From Chloroflexales bacterium ZM16-3 (GTDB lineage Bacteria; Chloroflexota; Chloroflexia; Chloroflexales; Chloroflexaceae), in the NCBI GenBank assembly GCA_004138175.2, contig RYFE02000004.1, forward strand, positions 186,001-250,000: a DNA stretch of 64,000 bases. Direction: 5' to 3'. Under the pieces are notes generated by a model. That model made no database searches, was not told the DNA's origin, and saw only the letters and a program-made list of their open reading frames with translations. A program made the translations under genes and the position numbers. Shown piece after piece: positions 57,498-64,000 of the stretch. Position 1 is the first letter of the stretch, and each line of letters begins with the position of its first letter.

Positions 57498-58847
57498 TCA
57501 AGCTTGTGCAGGCCCCAACAACTCCCGCCACTCGCCCAATTCCTCGCCATTATGCCCGCCGCCATAGAGCGTAAAGCTGCTGATCCTGTGATTGTGCAGC
57601 TCTGCCACTGAGCGATTCTCATCGGCAAATAGGCCAAGCTGCTGCTCGGATGGGCTCATAGGGCTGAGCGTTGTATCAGTGCGATCAACAAAATCGCCCA
57701 TGCGCTCGGTGCCTTTGGTGAAGCGCCGCAGCGTTGCGGTGATCGCCTCCCGGCTTCTGTCGATACCTATCCATTGGCGGCCGAGCACATCTGCGACAGC
57801 AAGGGTGGTGCCTGACCCGCTGAAGCAGTCAAGCACCAGATCGCCGGGGTTCGAGGATGCCTGAATAATCCGCTCAAGCAGATGCGGGTTCTTCTCGGTG
57901 GGGTAGCCGGTGGTATGCACGTTCTGGTTTCTGGTGTCGCGGAAGTCGTACCAGATATCTTGCACGGGCACGCCCTCGCTCTTGTCGAGGTAGATCTTTC
58001 GGCGTGGATTTCCAGTCGGCGACCAGTAGATCTCCCCGCGCGCATCCATCTCATCGAGCGTCTTTGGGGTGTACTGCCAGTGCTTGCCGGGCGGCGGGGG
58101 CACGCCGCGCCAGGGTTTGCCAGTCTCGCCATTGCGCGTGCCGGGCGCGTGTACCGGCACCTTCTTGTACCTACGGCCTGTCCCCTCCTCTATATTCGTG
58201 TACTCTTTTATCGAGCGTTCCGTTGTCCACGCCTCAACGGGGCGATTCCATACGTAGGTATCTGACTTTGTGTAGAACAAGATGTAGTCGGCGATGTTGC
58301 CATAGGTTTTCTTTGTGTAGTTCTTGTGGCTGCATTTTCGTCTCGTGATCCAGTTGCGGAAATTGTGCGCCCCGAAGACCTCATCCATGATGACTTTGAT
58401 GTGAAACGCCATATTTTCGTCAAGATGCACATAGATTGAGCCGTCTTCTGAGAGAAGTTCTCTGAGCAGGATAAGCCGCTTGCGCATGAAATCAATAAAG
58501 CTCGCTCCGACCAGCAGATCCTGATAGGCGTCTGCCTGGTCACGCGAGTGAAAGACGCTGTTTGTGGCGAAGGGCGGGTCGATGTAGATCAGCTTGACCT
58601 GCCCTCTGACGCTGCTGTCGTGCAGAAGAGAGGCGAGCAGTGGCAGATTATCCCCATAGTAGAGCCGGTTTGGCGATCCGGGGTGCGCTGTCCATATCGA
58701 TAGTACAGTGCCCGGTGGCGTTGCCAGCACTTCGTGCTCAGGGGTCTTTCCTACATAGCTGAGGGTGACACCTGCTGGCAACTGCTCATGGCTCAATAGA
58801 GGATCTCCCTGCGCGATCCATTTTGTCTTTGGGTTTCCGGTTGCCAT
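57498..58847 (-). CDS. Site-specific DNA methyltransferase, beta-class amino-MTase
   Basis: A 449-aa DNA methyltransferase that modifies adenine N6 or cytosine N4. Motif IV IDPPFATNSVF lies near residue 87 and motif I CFSGSGTTLAVAD near 342, so the motif order is IV-then-I (beta class). NLPLLASLLHDSSVRGQVKLIY and SFIDFMRKRLILLRELL fit type III/IIS modification enzymes. The C-terminus ends LLGPAQA, but a -1 frame continues with LHKLEPNELAGARLAGVTIH and might be the original end. No restriction partner is next to it, though an HsdR-like gene starts at the window end, 5 kb away. Confidence 0.85.
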   Translation of the reverse strand: MATGNPKTKWIAQGDPLLSHEQLPAGVTLSYVGKTPEHEVLATPPGTVLSIWTAHPGSPNRLYYGDNLPLLASLLHDSSVRGQVKLIYIDPPFATNSVFHSRDQADAYQDLLVGASFIDFMRKRLILLRELLSEDGSIYVHLDENMAFHIKVIMDEVFGAHNFRNWITRRKCSHKNYTKKTYGNIADYILFYTKSDTYVWNRPVEAWTTERSIKEYTNIEEGTGRRYKKVPVHAPGTRNGETGKPWRGVPPPPGKHWQYTPKTLDEMDARGEIYWSPTGNPRRKIYLDKSEGVPVQDIWYDFRDTRNQNVHTTGYPTEKNPHLLERIIQASSNPGDLVLDCFSGSGTTLAVADVLGRQWIGIDRSREAITATLRRFTKGTERMGDFVDRTDTTLSPMSPSEQQLGLFADENRSVAELHNHRISSFTLYGGGHNGEELGEWRELLGPAQA

Positions 58848-59083
58848 TAGTTATGGGCGTCTGCCTTGTAGTGCGCGAAGGTTGTTCTCATCTCAGGTGC
58901 CGTTGTCATATGTTGTTGCCGTATCCCATAGTAGCACAGAGGTGCGAGATCCGCAGGCGTGTATCCGCTGCGCCGAGAGCTTCCCCCTTCAGTATACCCC
59001 AACGCCGCTCGCACCTCCTCCCCTGCAACACTCCCCCCCGCCCCCGCGTCACATCCCCAGCGATGATCGTGAGGAGGGTAACG

Positions 59084-60088
59084 ATGCAAACCGACACTTC
59101 GCCCCGCCTGGCGACGCCGGGGGAGACATACTATCGCGGCGGCCCCGCCCGGCGCTGGGGCGTCCTGCTGCTGGTCGTCGGCGTGATCTGGCTGGTGTTT
59201 GAGCTGACCAGCCGGGGCTCGGTCTTTGGCCTGGGCCTGGGCTTTATGGAGCGCAGCGCCGATACGTCCGCCCAGAGCTTCACCGCCTCCCGGCTGGTGG
59301 TGCGTGGCGCTAACGACAATATCTACATTGATCGCGCCCCCGGCGACAGCGTCACTGTCGCCTCGGTGCGCCACGGCTTCGGCTGGAACGCCGACTCGGC
59401 CCGCGCCGCGATCGACCGGCTCGACGTGCAGATCACCCAGAGCGGCGACACGCTCACCGTCGAGGTGCGGCGCAACGGCTTTAGCGGCTTCATCGGCCGC
59501 GCGCCCTATGTTGACCTGACTATCGGCGTGCCCGACGGCCTCGCCCTCGATGTGCAGACGGTCAGCGGCGAGCTGCGGGCCAGTGGGCTGCGCGCCACCG
59601 GCAGCCTCGCCACGGTCAGCGGCGACATTGCTCTGGCCGACAGCTCCGGCCAGCTGAGCGTCAGCAGCACCAGCGGCGATGTGCAGATGTCCGGCGCCTT
59701 CAGCGGCCCACGGGTTCAGACGGTCAGCGGCGATATTTGGCTGGAGGGCGCGAGCGGCCCGCTCTATGCCCGCACGATCTCCGGCGACATCCAGCTGCGC
59801 GGTCTGCGCGATGCCCAGCTTGATCTGGAGACGACCAGCGGCGATGTTGAGGTCACCGGCACCCTGGCCGGCACGATCAGCACGATCTCCGGCGATGTCC
59901 AGCTGCGCCTGCCCTCCGCGTCCGACCTCGTCCTCGACATGAGCACCGTCAGCGGCGACCTGTCGAGCGACCTGGAGCTGCGCGACACTCAGCAGGATCG
60001 GCGGCACCTGAGCGGCACCCTTGGTGCGGGCGAGGCGGCCCTGAAGATATCGACCACCAGCGGCGATGTGGAGGTTGACGGGGAGTAG
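59084..60088 (+). CDS. DUF4097-like beta-helix surface protein
   Basis: A 334-aa single-span protein. A short cytoplasmic N-terminus is followed by a membrane helix (WGVLLLVVGVIWLVFELTS) and an extracellular beta-helical domain with repeated GDI/GDV turns (TVSGDIALADSSG, STSGDVQMSGAFSG, TISGDIQLRG, TTSGDVEVTG, TISGDVQLRLP). This matches the DUF4097/putative-adhesin fold. ATG 59084 with GAGGAGGG upstream. No partner is visible. Anti-sigma-type DUF4097 proteins are known to sense envelope stress, but no sigma gene is adjacent. Confidence 0.75.
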   Translation: MQTDTSPRLATPGETYYRGGPARRWGVLLLVVGVIWLVFELTSRGSVFGLGLGFMERSADTSAQSFTASRLVVRGANDNIYIDRAPGDSVTVASVRHGFGWNADSARAAIDRLDVQITQSGDTLTVEVRRNGFSGFIGRAPYVDLTIGVPDGLALDVQTVSGELRASGLRATGSLATVSGDIALADSSGQLSVSSTSGDVQMSGAFSGPRVQTVSGDIWLEGASGPLYARTISGDIQLRGLRDAQLDLETTSGDVEVTGTLAGTISTISGDVQLRLPSASDLVLDMSTVSGDLSSDLELRDTQQDRRHLSGTLGAGEAALKISTTSGDVEVDGE

Positions 60089-60100
60089 CTTGAGACAGAG

Positions 60101-60133
60101 CTGGCCCCGGTGAGCAAAGCTCACCGGGGCCAG
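60101..60133. terminator. Bidirectional terminator
   Basis: Perfect 15-bp stem (60101-60115 with 60119-60133) with an AAA loop, followed by TTCT. It separates the convergent DUF4097 and WD40 genes. Confidence 0.8.
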
Positions 60134-60162
60134 TTCTATCTCAGGGGCATGTCTTCGGGGGC

Positions 60163-61194
60163 TCAGTCCGTGGGCTCGGCCAGCGCCCGGACGGACTGAG
60201 CGACCTCGATGAGGAGATGATCGGGAATGGGCTGCGCTGGCCCGTCCTTCAGGAAGCTCGCGAAGCTCTGCTCCGAGGCACCGCCGCCCGCGTGCGGGTT
60301 ATGGCTGTGGCTGAACCAGAGCAGGCACCCCTCGTAGCTGTGAACGCCCTCGTAGCCCCACTGCGTCGCGCCCCATGTCCACTCGCGCCTGGCCTTGAAA
60401 CCGGATTCGGTCGGCGGGTCGGGGACGCGGCTCATGAAGGTCTGCCACGCCGTTAGCAGCGGGGTTTGCGGTAGATCCAGCGCGGCCAGTTCTCGGCCTA
60501 GAGCGTAGATGATCTGCCGGGAGTCGCTGAGCACGGCCAGCCCGCCCACCTCCTCGTTGGAGGGCAGCCCTGTGGCGTAGAAGCTCGGCTTGTCCTCAAG
60601 CGGCAGCCACACCCCGGCCCAGCCCCGCCCCGCCAGCGCCAGCGCCCGTGAGTCTGCCGACCATGCCATAGCGCTGACGCCGGGGGTGAGGCTTTCGTAT
60701 TTGCTAAGCTCAAGCGCGCCTAGCTCCGTCGTCGTCCTGTACTGCATGATCTTGACATCCGCCGCGCCGAAGCTGGACGCCAGCAGCTTCCCGTTCGGCG
60801 CCAGCGCTCGCCTGGTCTGGCTGTGGATCGACTCGGAGAGCATGACCGGCAGGCGTGTGCGGCGGGCGGAATCTGGGTACACGAGCGAGCGTATTCGGCG
60901 GCTCTTCGCCTCGGGCCTGGCCTCAAGCAGATCGCTCTCGGCGACGCCCCACACGCACAGCCCGCCCCAGAGGTTCGCCGCCGCGAGCAGCGACGAGTCG
61001 GGCGAGAAGGCCAGGGCGTGGGCCTGGCGCGACAAGCCGGCCAGGCGGGCGACGAGCGCGCCCGTGGAGAGATCCCAGACGGTGATCGGCGCGGACTCGG
61101 CGCCGCCGCAGGCCAGCAGCCGCTCGTCGCGCGAGAGGGCCAGCGCGAAGATGTGCGACTCGTGCCTGATGGACGCGATCTTGCTCAGATCCAT
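60163..61194 (-). CDS. WD40-like beta-propeller protein
   Basis: A 343-aa soluble protein. The N-terminal half has WD40-like blades: HIFALALSRDERLLACGG, SAPITVWDLSTGALVARLAG and HALAFSPDSSLLAAANLWGGLCVWGVA. The C-terminal half is divergent, with AMAWSADSRALALAGRGWAGVW and AVLSDSRQIIYALG. ATG 61192-61194 is chosen because CAGGAAG precedes it. Probably a protein-interaction propeller; partner unknown. Divergent from OsmC. Confidence 0.7.
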   Translation of the reverse strand: MDLSKIASIRHESHIFALALSRDERLLACGGAESAPITVWDLSTGALVARLAGLSRQAHALAFSPDSSLLAAANLWGGLCVWGVAESDLLEARPEAKSRRIRSLVYPDSARRTRLPVMLSESIHSQTRRALAPNGKLLASSFGAADVKIMQYRTTTELGALELSKYESLTPGVSAMAWSADSRALALAGRGWAGVWLPLEDKPSFYATGLPSNEEVGGLAVLSDSRQIIYALGRELAALDLPQTPLLTAWQTFMSRVPDPPTESGFKARREWTWGATQWGYEGVHSYEGCLLWFSHSHNPHAGGGASEQSFASFLKDGPAQPIPDHLLIEVAQSVRALAEPTD

Positions 61195-61432
61195 GTGGCT
61201 TCCTGGAGATGAACCTGCGTGCGCTCCATTGCGGGCCACGCTGCTGTGTGCGCGCCATACTTCCCGCTGGAGCGTATCATACCGGATGTTGTCAAACAGT
61301 AACTGGCAGATCATGTGCTGCCTCTACTCTCAGACTGATCCGCGCACTACCATGAGAGTTGCCTGATTGGCCCTGCGTGCGGCATCTCTCACGGGCACCG
61401 CGAACGCACATAAATAGTATGAGGAGACTGAT

Positions 61433-61849
61433 ATGGGAACCATCACAACCCGTCTGGTCGGTGAGATGCTCTTTGAGAGCCAGATGGGGCAGCATAAGCT
61501 CATGATCGACGTGCCGCCGTCGATGGGCGGCAGCGACCGCGCCCCGACCCCGCCCGAGATCTTCGTCGCGTCGCTCGGCTCGTGCGTCGCGGCGTTCGTC
61601 GCGCAGTACTGCAACCGCGTCGGGATCGATGCAAGCGGCCTGGAAGTGGCGATCATATTCGATAAGGCCGATAACCCGACCCGCCTGACGAACCTGCGCG
61701 CGGTGATCACGCTGCCGCACGGCGAGTACGGCAACCGCGAGGAGGCGCTGCGCCGCGTCGCCGAGCACTGCCCGGTCCACGAGACGATCACGACTCTGGG
61801 CGGGGTGACTTTTGAGTTCCACGACGCTAAGGATGAAGCGCTGGTCTGA
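61433..61849 (+). CDS. OsmC-family peroxiredoxin-like protein
   Basis: A 138-aa protein of the OsmC/Ohr superfamily, reducing organic hydroperoxides through a cysteine pair. ASLGSCVAAFVAQY has Cys51, and EHCPVHETI has Cys113, positions typical for the resolving pair. The acidic DVPPSMGGSDRAPTPPEIF substrate loop is present. GAGGAGA lies before ATG 61433. It is followed by an intrinsic terminator at 61881-61915, so it is monocistronic. Confidence 0.88.
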   Translation: MGTITTRLVGEMLFESQMGQHKLMIDVPPSMGGSDRAPTPPEIFVASLGSCVAAFVAQYCNRVGIDASGLEVAIIFDKADNPTRLTNLRAVITLPHGEYGNREEALRRVAEHCPVHETITTLGGVTFEFHDAKDEALV

Positions 61850-61880
61850 TCGCAATAAGGCCCGTTCCCGCTCATCTTTA

Positions 61881-61915
61881 TGTGATGCAGGCAGATGCCT
61901 GCATCACATTGTTTT
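61881..61915 (+). terminator. Intrinsic terminator of the OsmC gene
   Basis: Stem TGTGATGCAGGCA (61881-61893) with 61896-61908, GA loop, then TTGTTTT. Confidence 0.85.
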
Positions 61916-62050
61916 CCCCTGGCGCTCTCCTGGGTAAACATTGAGGGAACGCTTAGGCGCACCTCATCGGCCTCTTAGCCGGGGCGGCTAGACTGTAATC
62001 ACGGCGGATTGTTCCTCCGGGTACAGCTAATTCTCAACAGGGAGGCCGCG

Positions 62051-62449
62051 ATGATGACGCCCACCCGTGTGCTGATTGTAGATGATGACGCCCCGTTCCG
62101 TCGTCTGCTGCGCATGATCCTGGCCGCGCCTGAGCTAGAGATCGTCGGCGAGGCCGCCGATGGCGCGGAGGCGCTGGAGGCTACGCGGCGGCTTGCGCCC
62201 GACCTAGTGCTGATGGATCATAATATGCCGGTGATGAGCGGCCTGGAGTCCGCTCGCCTGATGGCCCATCTGCCGACGCGTCCGGTGATCGTGATGCTCA
62301 CCAGCGACGCCTCGCCGGAGCTGTGCGCGGCGGCGCTGCGCTTTGGCGTAGGCACCGTCCTGCCGAAGGGTCTCAGCATCAACGCCCTGGGCCAGGCGGT
62401 GATCGAGGCGGCCGGCGTAGCGCCCCGGCAGCTGGAGCGAGCGGCCTGA
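62051..62449 (+). CDS. Single-domain response regulator (CheY-like receiver)
   Basis: A 132-aa free receiver. VLIVDDDAPFRRLLRMIL gives the acidic triad near residues 11-13, LVLMDHNMPVMSG the phospho-acceptor Asp56, VIVMLTSDAS the conserved Thr/Ser, and TVLPKGLSINAL the Lys. No output domain. It may carry a phosphoryl group between kinases such as those at 10.7 and 51.8 kb, but nothing proves it. ATG 62051 with GGGAGG upstream. Confidence 0.9.
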   Translation: MMTPTRVLIVDDDAPFRRLLRMILAAPELEIVGEAADGAEALEATRRLAPDLVLMDHNMPVMSGLESARLMAHLPTRPVIVMLTSDASPELCAAALRFGVGTVLPKGLSINALGQAVIEAAGVAPRQLERAA

Positions 62450-62454
62450 CGGAA

Positions 62455-62524
62455 CACTCAATGCAAAATGCAAAGTGCAAAGTGCAAAAATTTGCATTTT
62501 GCACTTTGCATTTTGCATTGAGTG
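62455..62524. repeat. Palindromic array of 7-bp TGCAAAA units
   Basis: Forward and inverted TGCAAAA/TTTTGCA units, with mirrored ends CACTCAATGC (62455) and GCATTGAGTG (to 62524). Between the receiver stop and the epimerase start; can form a hairpin with a stem of roughly 27 bp. Confidence 0.85.
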
Positions 62525-62538
62525 TATACTTGCCGGTG

Positions 62539-63513
62539 ATGAACATCCTAATCACCGGCGGCACCGGCTTCCTTGGCCGACACGCCGCCCGCCTGCTGCT
62601 GCATAACGGTCACCGCGTGCGCCTGCTGGGCCGCGATTTTACCGAGGTCGCCGACCTGCTCGCCGCCGGGGCCGTCCCCGTCCGCGCCGATCTGCGCGAC
62701 CACGCGGCGGTGATCGCCGCCTGCGCCGGGGCCGACGCCGTGGTTCACTCCGGGGCGCTCTCTGCGCCTTGGGGGCCGCGCCGCGATTTCCTGGCGATCA
62801 ACCTGGGCGGCACCGCTGCTGTGATCGCTGGCTGCCGTCGCCACGGCGTGTCGCGCCTGGTGGCGATCTCCTCGCCCGCCGTCGTCTTCACTGGGCGCGA
62901 CCACGTCCTCACCACCGAGGCCGCGCCCTACCCGCGCCGCCCCAGCTCAATCTACGCCCACAGCAAGCGCCTGGCCGAGGAGCTGGTGCGCGCCGCGCCC
63001 GATGTGCCCGCCGTCACCCTGCGGCCCAAGGCGATCTTCGGGCCGGGCGACCGCGCCCTGCTGCCCAGGATCATCGCCGCCGCCCGCGCGGGCCGCCTGC
63101 CGCAGGTGGGCCACGGGCGCAACCTGGTCGATCTGACCTACGTCGAGAATGTGGCCCACGCGATCGCGCTGTCCCTCACGGCAGATGTGGCCGTGGGGCG
63201 CACCTACCACATCACCAATGGTGAGCACGTACCCCTGTGGGATCTCATCCGCGATGTGCTGGCCCGCCTGGGCATCCCCGCGCGCCTGCCGCGCGTGCCG
63301 CTGCCGGCCATGCTCGCCGCCGCCGCAGCGATGGAGGCCCGCGCCACGATCACTGGCCGCGAGCCGCTGCTCACCCGCTACAGCGTGGCCATCCTGGCCC
63401 GCACCCAGACCTACGACATCGCCGCGGCCCGCCGCGACCTCGGCTACGCGCCGATCTTCAGCGTGGCCGAGGGGGTGGAGCGGACGATGCAAATGTTGAA
63501 TGCTGAATGTTGA
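62539..63513 (+). CDS. NAD-dependent epimerase/dehydratase (SDR)
   Basis: A 324-aa extended SDR enzyme acting on a nucleotide sugar or a 3-beta-hydroxysteroid-like substrate. The Rossmann motif GGTGFLG lies at residues 7-13 and the YxxxK catalytic pair in YAHSK near 138. RPKAIFGPGD and VDLTYVENVAHAI follow, as in 3beta-HSD/UDP-glucose-epimerase-like family members. ATG 62539 is chosen over much longer frames; TATACT at 62525-62530 lies just before it, implying a leaderless message. The last residues (MLNAEC) and the stop are inside the repeat array at 63493-63527. Confidence 0.85.
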   Translation: MNILITGGTGFLGRHAARLLLHNGHRVRLLGRDFTEVADLLAAGAVPVRADLRDHAAVIAACAGADAVVHSGALSAPWGPRRDFLAINLGGTAAVIAGCRRHGVSRLVAISSPAVVFTGRDHVLTTEAAPYPRRPSSIYAHSKRLAEELVRAAPDVPAVTLRPKAIFGPGDRALLPRIIAAARAGRLPQVGHGRNLVDLTYVENVAHAIALSLTADVAVGRTYHITNGEHVPLWDLIRDVLARLGIPARLPRVPLPAMLAAAAAMEARATITGREPLLTRYSVAILARTQTYDIAAARRDLGYAPIFSVAEGVERTMQMLNAEC

Positions 63514-63527
63514 ATGTTGAATGTTGA
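63493..63527. repeat. Five direct 7-bp ATGTTGA units at the epimerase 3' end
   Basis: ATGTTGA, ATGCTGA, then three ATGTTGA, followed by a partial unit; the stop TGA (63511-63513) lies in the third unit. Confidence 0.85.
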
Positions 63528-63632
63528 ATGTCGGGGACTCAATGGAATGGTGGGGTTGGGTATAGCCCTTCTGGGCATGCTATACTTGCGTGTGCAAAGC
63601 ACAACCCTCTCGCCTGCGCTACCCGAACGCCT

Positions 63633-64000
63633 ATGACTACCCCCGAGGCTCGCGCTCGCACTGAGATTGACCGTCTCCTCACCGCTGTCGGCTGGGTCGT
63701 GCAGGATCTGGCCGACCTCAACCTGACCGCTGGCGTCGGCGTGGCGGTGCGCGAGTTCCCGCTGGCCACTGGCTTCGCTGATTATCTGCTCTTTGTTGAT
63801 CGCAAGGCGATTGGCGCGGTTGAGGCCAAGAGGGTTGGCGTGCCGCTCAGCGGGGTTGAGGCGCAGTCGGCGAAGTATGGCGCTGGCCTGCCGCCGAACC
63901 TCAAGCCGTGGCGTAGGGGCGGCTCGCGAGCCGCCCCTACCGATGCCGCCCCTACATTGTCCTTCCTCTATGAGAGCACCGGCGTTGAGACCTTCGTCAC
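63633..64000 (+). CDS. HsdR-like type I restriction / helicase protein, N-terminal part
   Basis: The first 122 residues of a protein that continues past the window. Residues 1-20 (TPEARARTEIDRLLTAVGW) and DYLLFVDRKAIGAVEAKRVG contain the PD-(D/E)xK nuclease signature (Asp, Glu-x-Lys) of the HSDR N-terminal domain. QSAKYGAGLPPNLKPW and LSFLYESTGVETF are classic for this family. Between them lies a run of about 14 residues (RGGSRAAPTDAAPT) absent from what I know of the family; it is encoded by a GTAGGG palindrome (63913-63940). Start ATG 63633. A DNA methyltransferase lies 5 kb upstream. Confidence 0.8.
   Translation, partial: MTTPEARARTEIDRLLTAVGWVVQDLADLNLTAGVGVAVREFPLATGFADYLLFVDRKAIGAVEAKRVGVPLSGVEAQSAKYGAGLPPNLKPWRRGGSRAAPTDAAPTLSFLYESTGVETFV
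63913..63940. repeat. GTAGGG palindrome, copy 7, in frame inside HsdR
   Basis: Perfect 28-bp palindrome (GTAGGGGCGGCTCG and its complement), followed by an extra right-arm copy (GCCGCCCCTAC) at about 63945-63955. The reading frame is kept. Confidence 0.85.

Noticed and set aside
57498-64000. A complete restriction-modification locus formed by the methyltransferase and the HsdR-like gene
   Set aside because: They are 5 kb apart on opposite strands with unrelated genes between, the methyltransferase is a beta-class enzyme rather than an HsdM, and no HsdS is visible; the HsdR gene is cut by the window edge.

Overview
This window is high-GC bacterial chromosomal DNA. It looks most like a member of the Chloroflexota, probably class Chloroflexia (Chloroflexales or a relative). 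That is an inference from gene content: a zinc-ribbon/Ser-Thr kinase/STAND/TPR giant protein, lamin-tail-domain proteins, FG-GAP proteins, tandem M3 peptidases, a long-form L25, 7TM sensor kinases, and many palindromic and 7-8 bp repeats between genes. I see no rRNA, tRNA, CRISPR array, intact insertion sequence or prophage. The one RNA gene is RNase P RNA at about 10.2-10.6 kb.

Layout. 0-2 kb: partial CNNM/HlyC membrane protein, tpiA and a site-2-protease-like M50 protein, all on minus. 2-10 kb: a sigma-70-family factor, a DHH-like protein, an unknown protein, a methyltransferase, a small unknown protein, a Na/Pi-cotransporter-like protein, and an S41 lipoprotein protease divergent from an aminotransferase. 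10-20 kb: rnpB, a large 7TM sensor kinase, a GT2 glycosyltransferase, rplY, an MFS exporter with a clear promoter and operator, and a GT39-like protein with an antitoxin-like N-terminus. 19-24 kb: minus-strand cell-wall-flavoured run (PIG-L deacetylase, FemAB, murE, then a dihydroorotate-dehydrogenase-like protein). 24-33 kb: HEAT protein, an unknown 686-aa protein with a 49-aa ORF overlapping its start, a ROK protein, a lamin-tail protein and two tandem TPR/membrane paralogues. 33-34 kb: two small DNA-binding regulators in slightly AT-richer DNA. 34-40 kb: methyltransferase, two tandem oligoendopeptidases F and a THI5/NMT1-like binding lipoprotein. 40-49 kb: kinase-STAND-TPR protein and a 1648-aa FG-GAP/zincin protein. 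49.2-50.8 kb: a graveyard of three truncated genes. 50.8-56 kb: ABC permease, a sensor kinase/response regulator pair and small membrane proteins. 56-64 kb: 2Fe-2S protein, NYN nuclease, DNA methyltransferase, DUF4097 protein, WD40 protein, OsmC, receiver protein, epimerase and the start of an HsdR-like gene.

The strongest unusual signal is repeat architecture. Many gene junctions carry short arrays of a 7-8 bp unit, with a different unit at most sites, several arranged head-to-head as long hairpins. At least four genes end inside such an array, so the array encodes the last residues and the stop codon. A second family, 28-bp palindromes beginning GTAGGG and ending CCCTAC, occurs seven times. 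Two copies supply TAG stop codons, and one appears inserted in frame in the HsdR-like gene. Other non-coding signals include a G-quadruplex-type sequence overlapping a -35 box, several apparently leaderless promoters, and clusters of nested hairpins.

All calls come from reading the sequence and translated frames; no database search was run.
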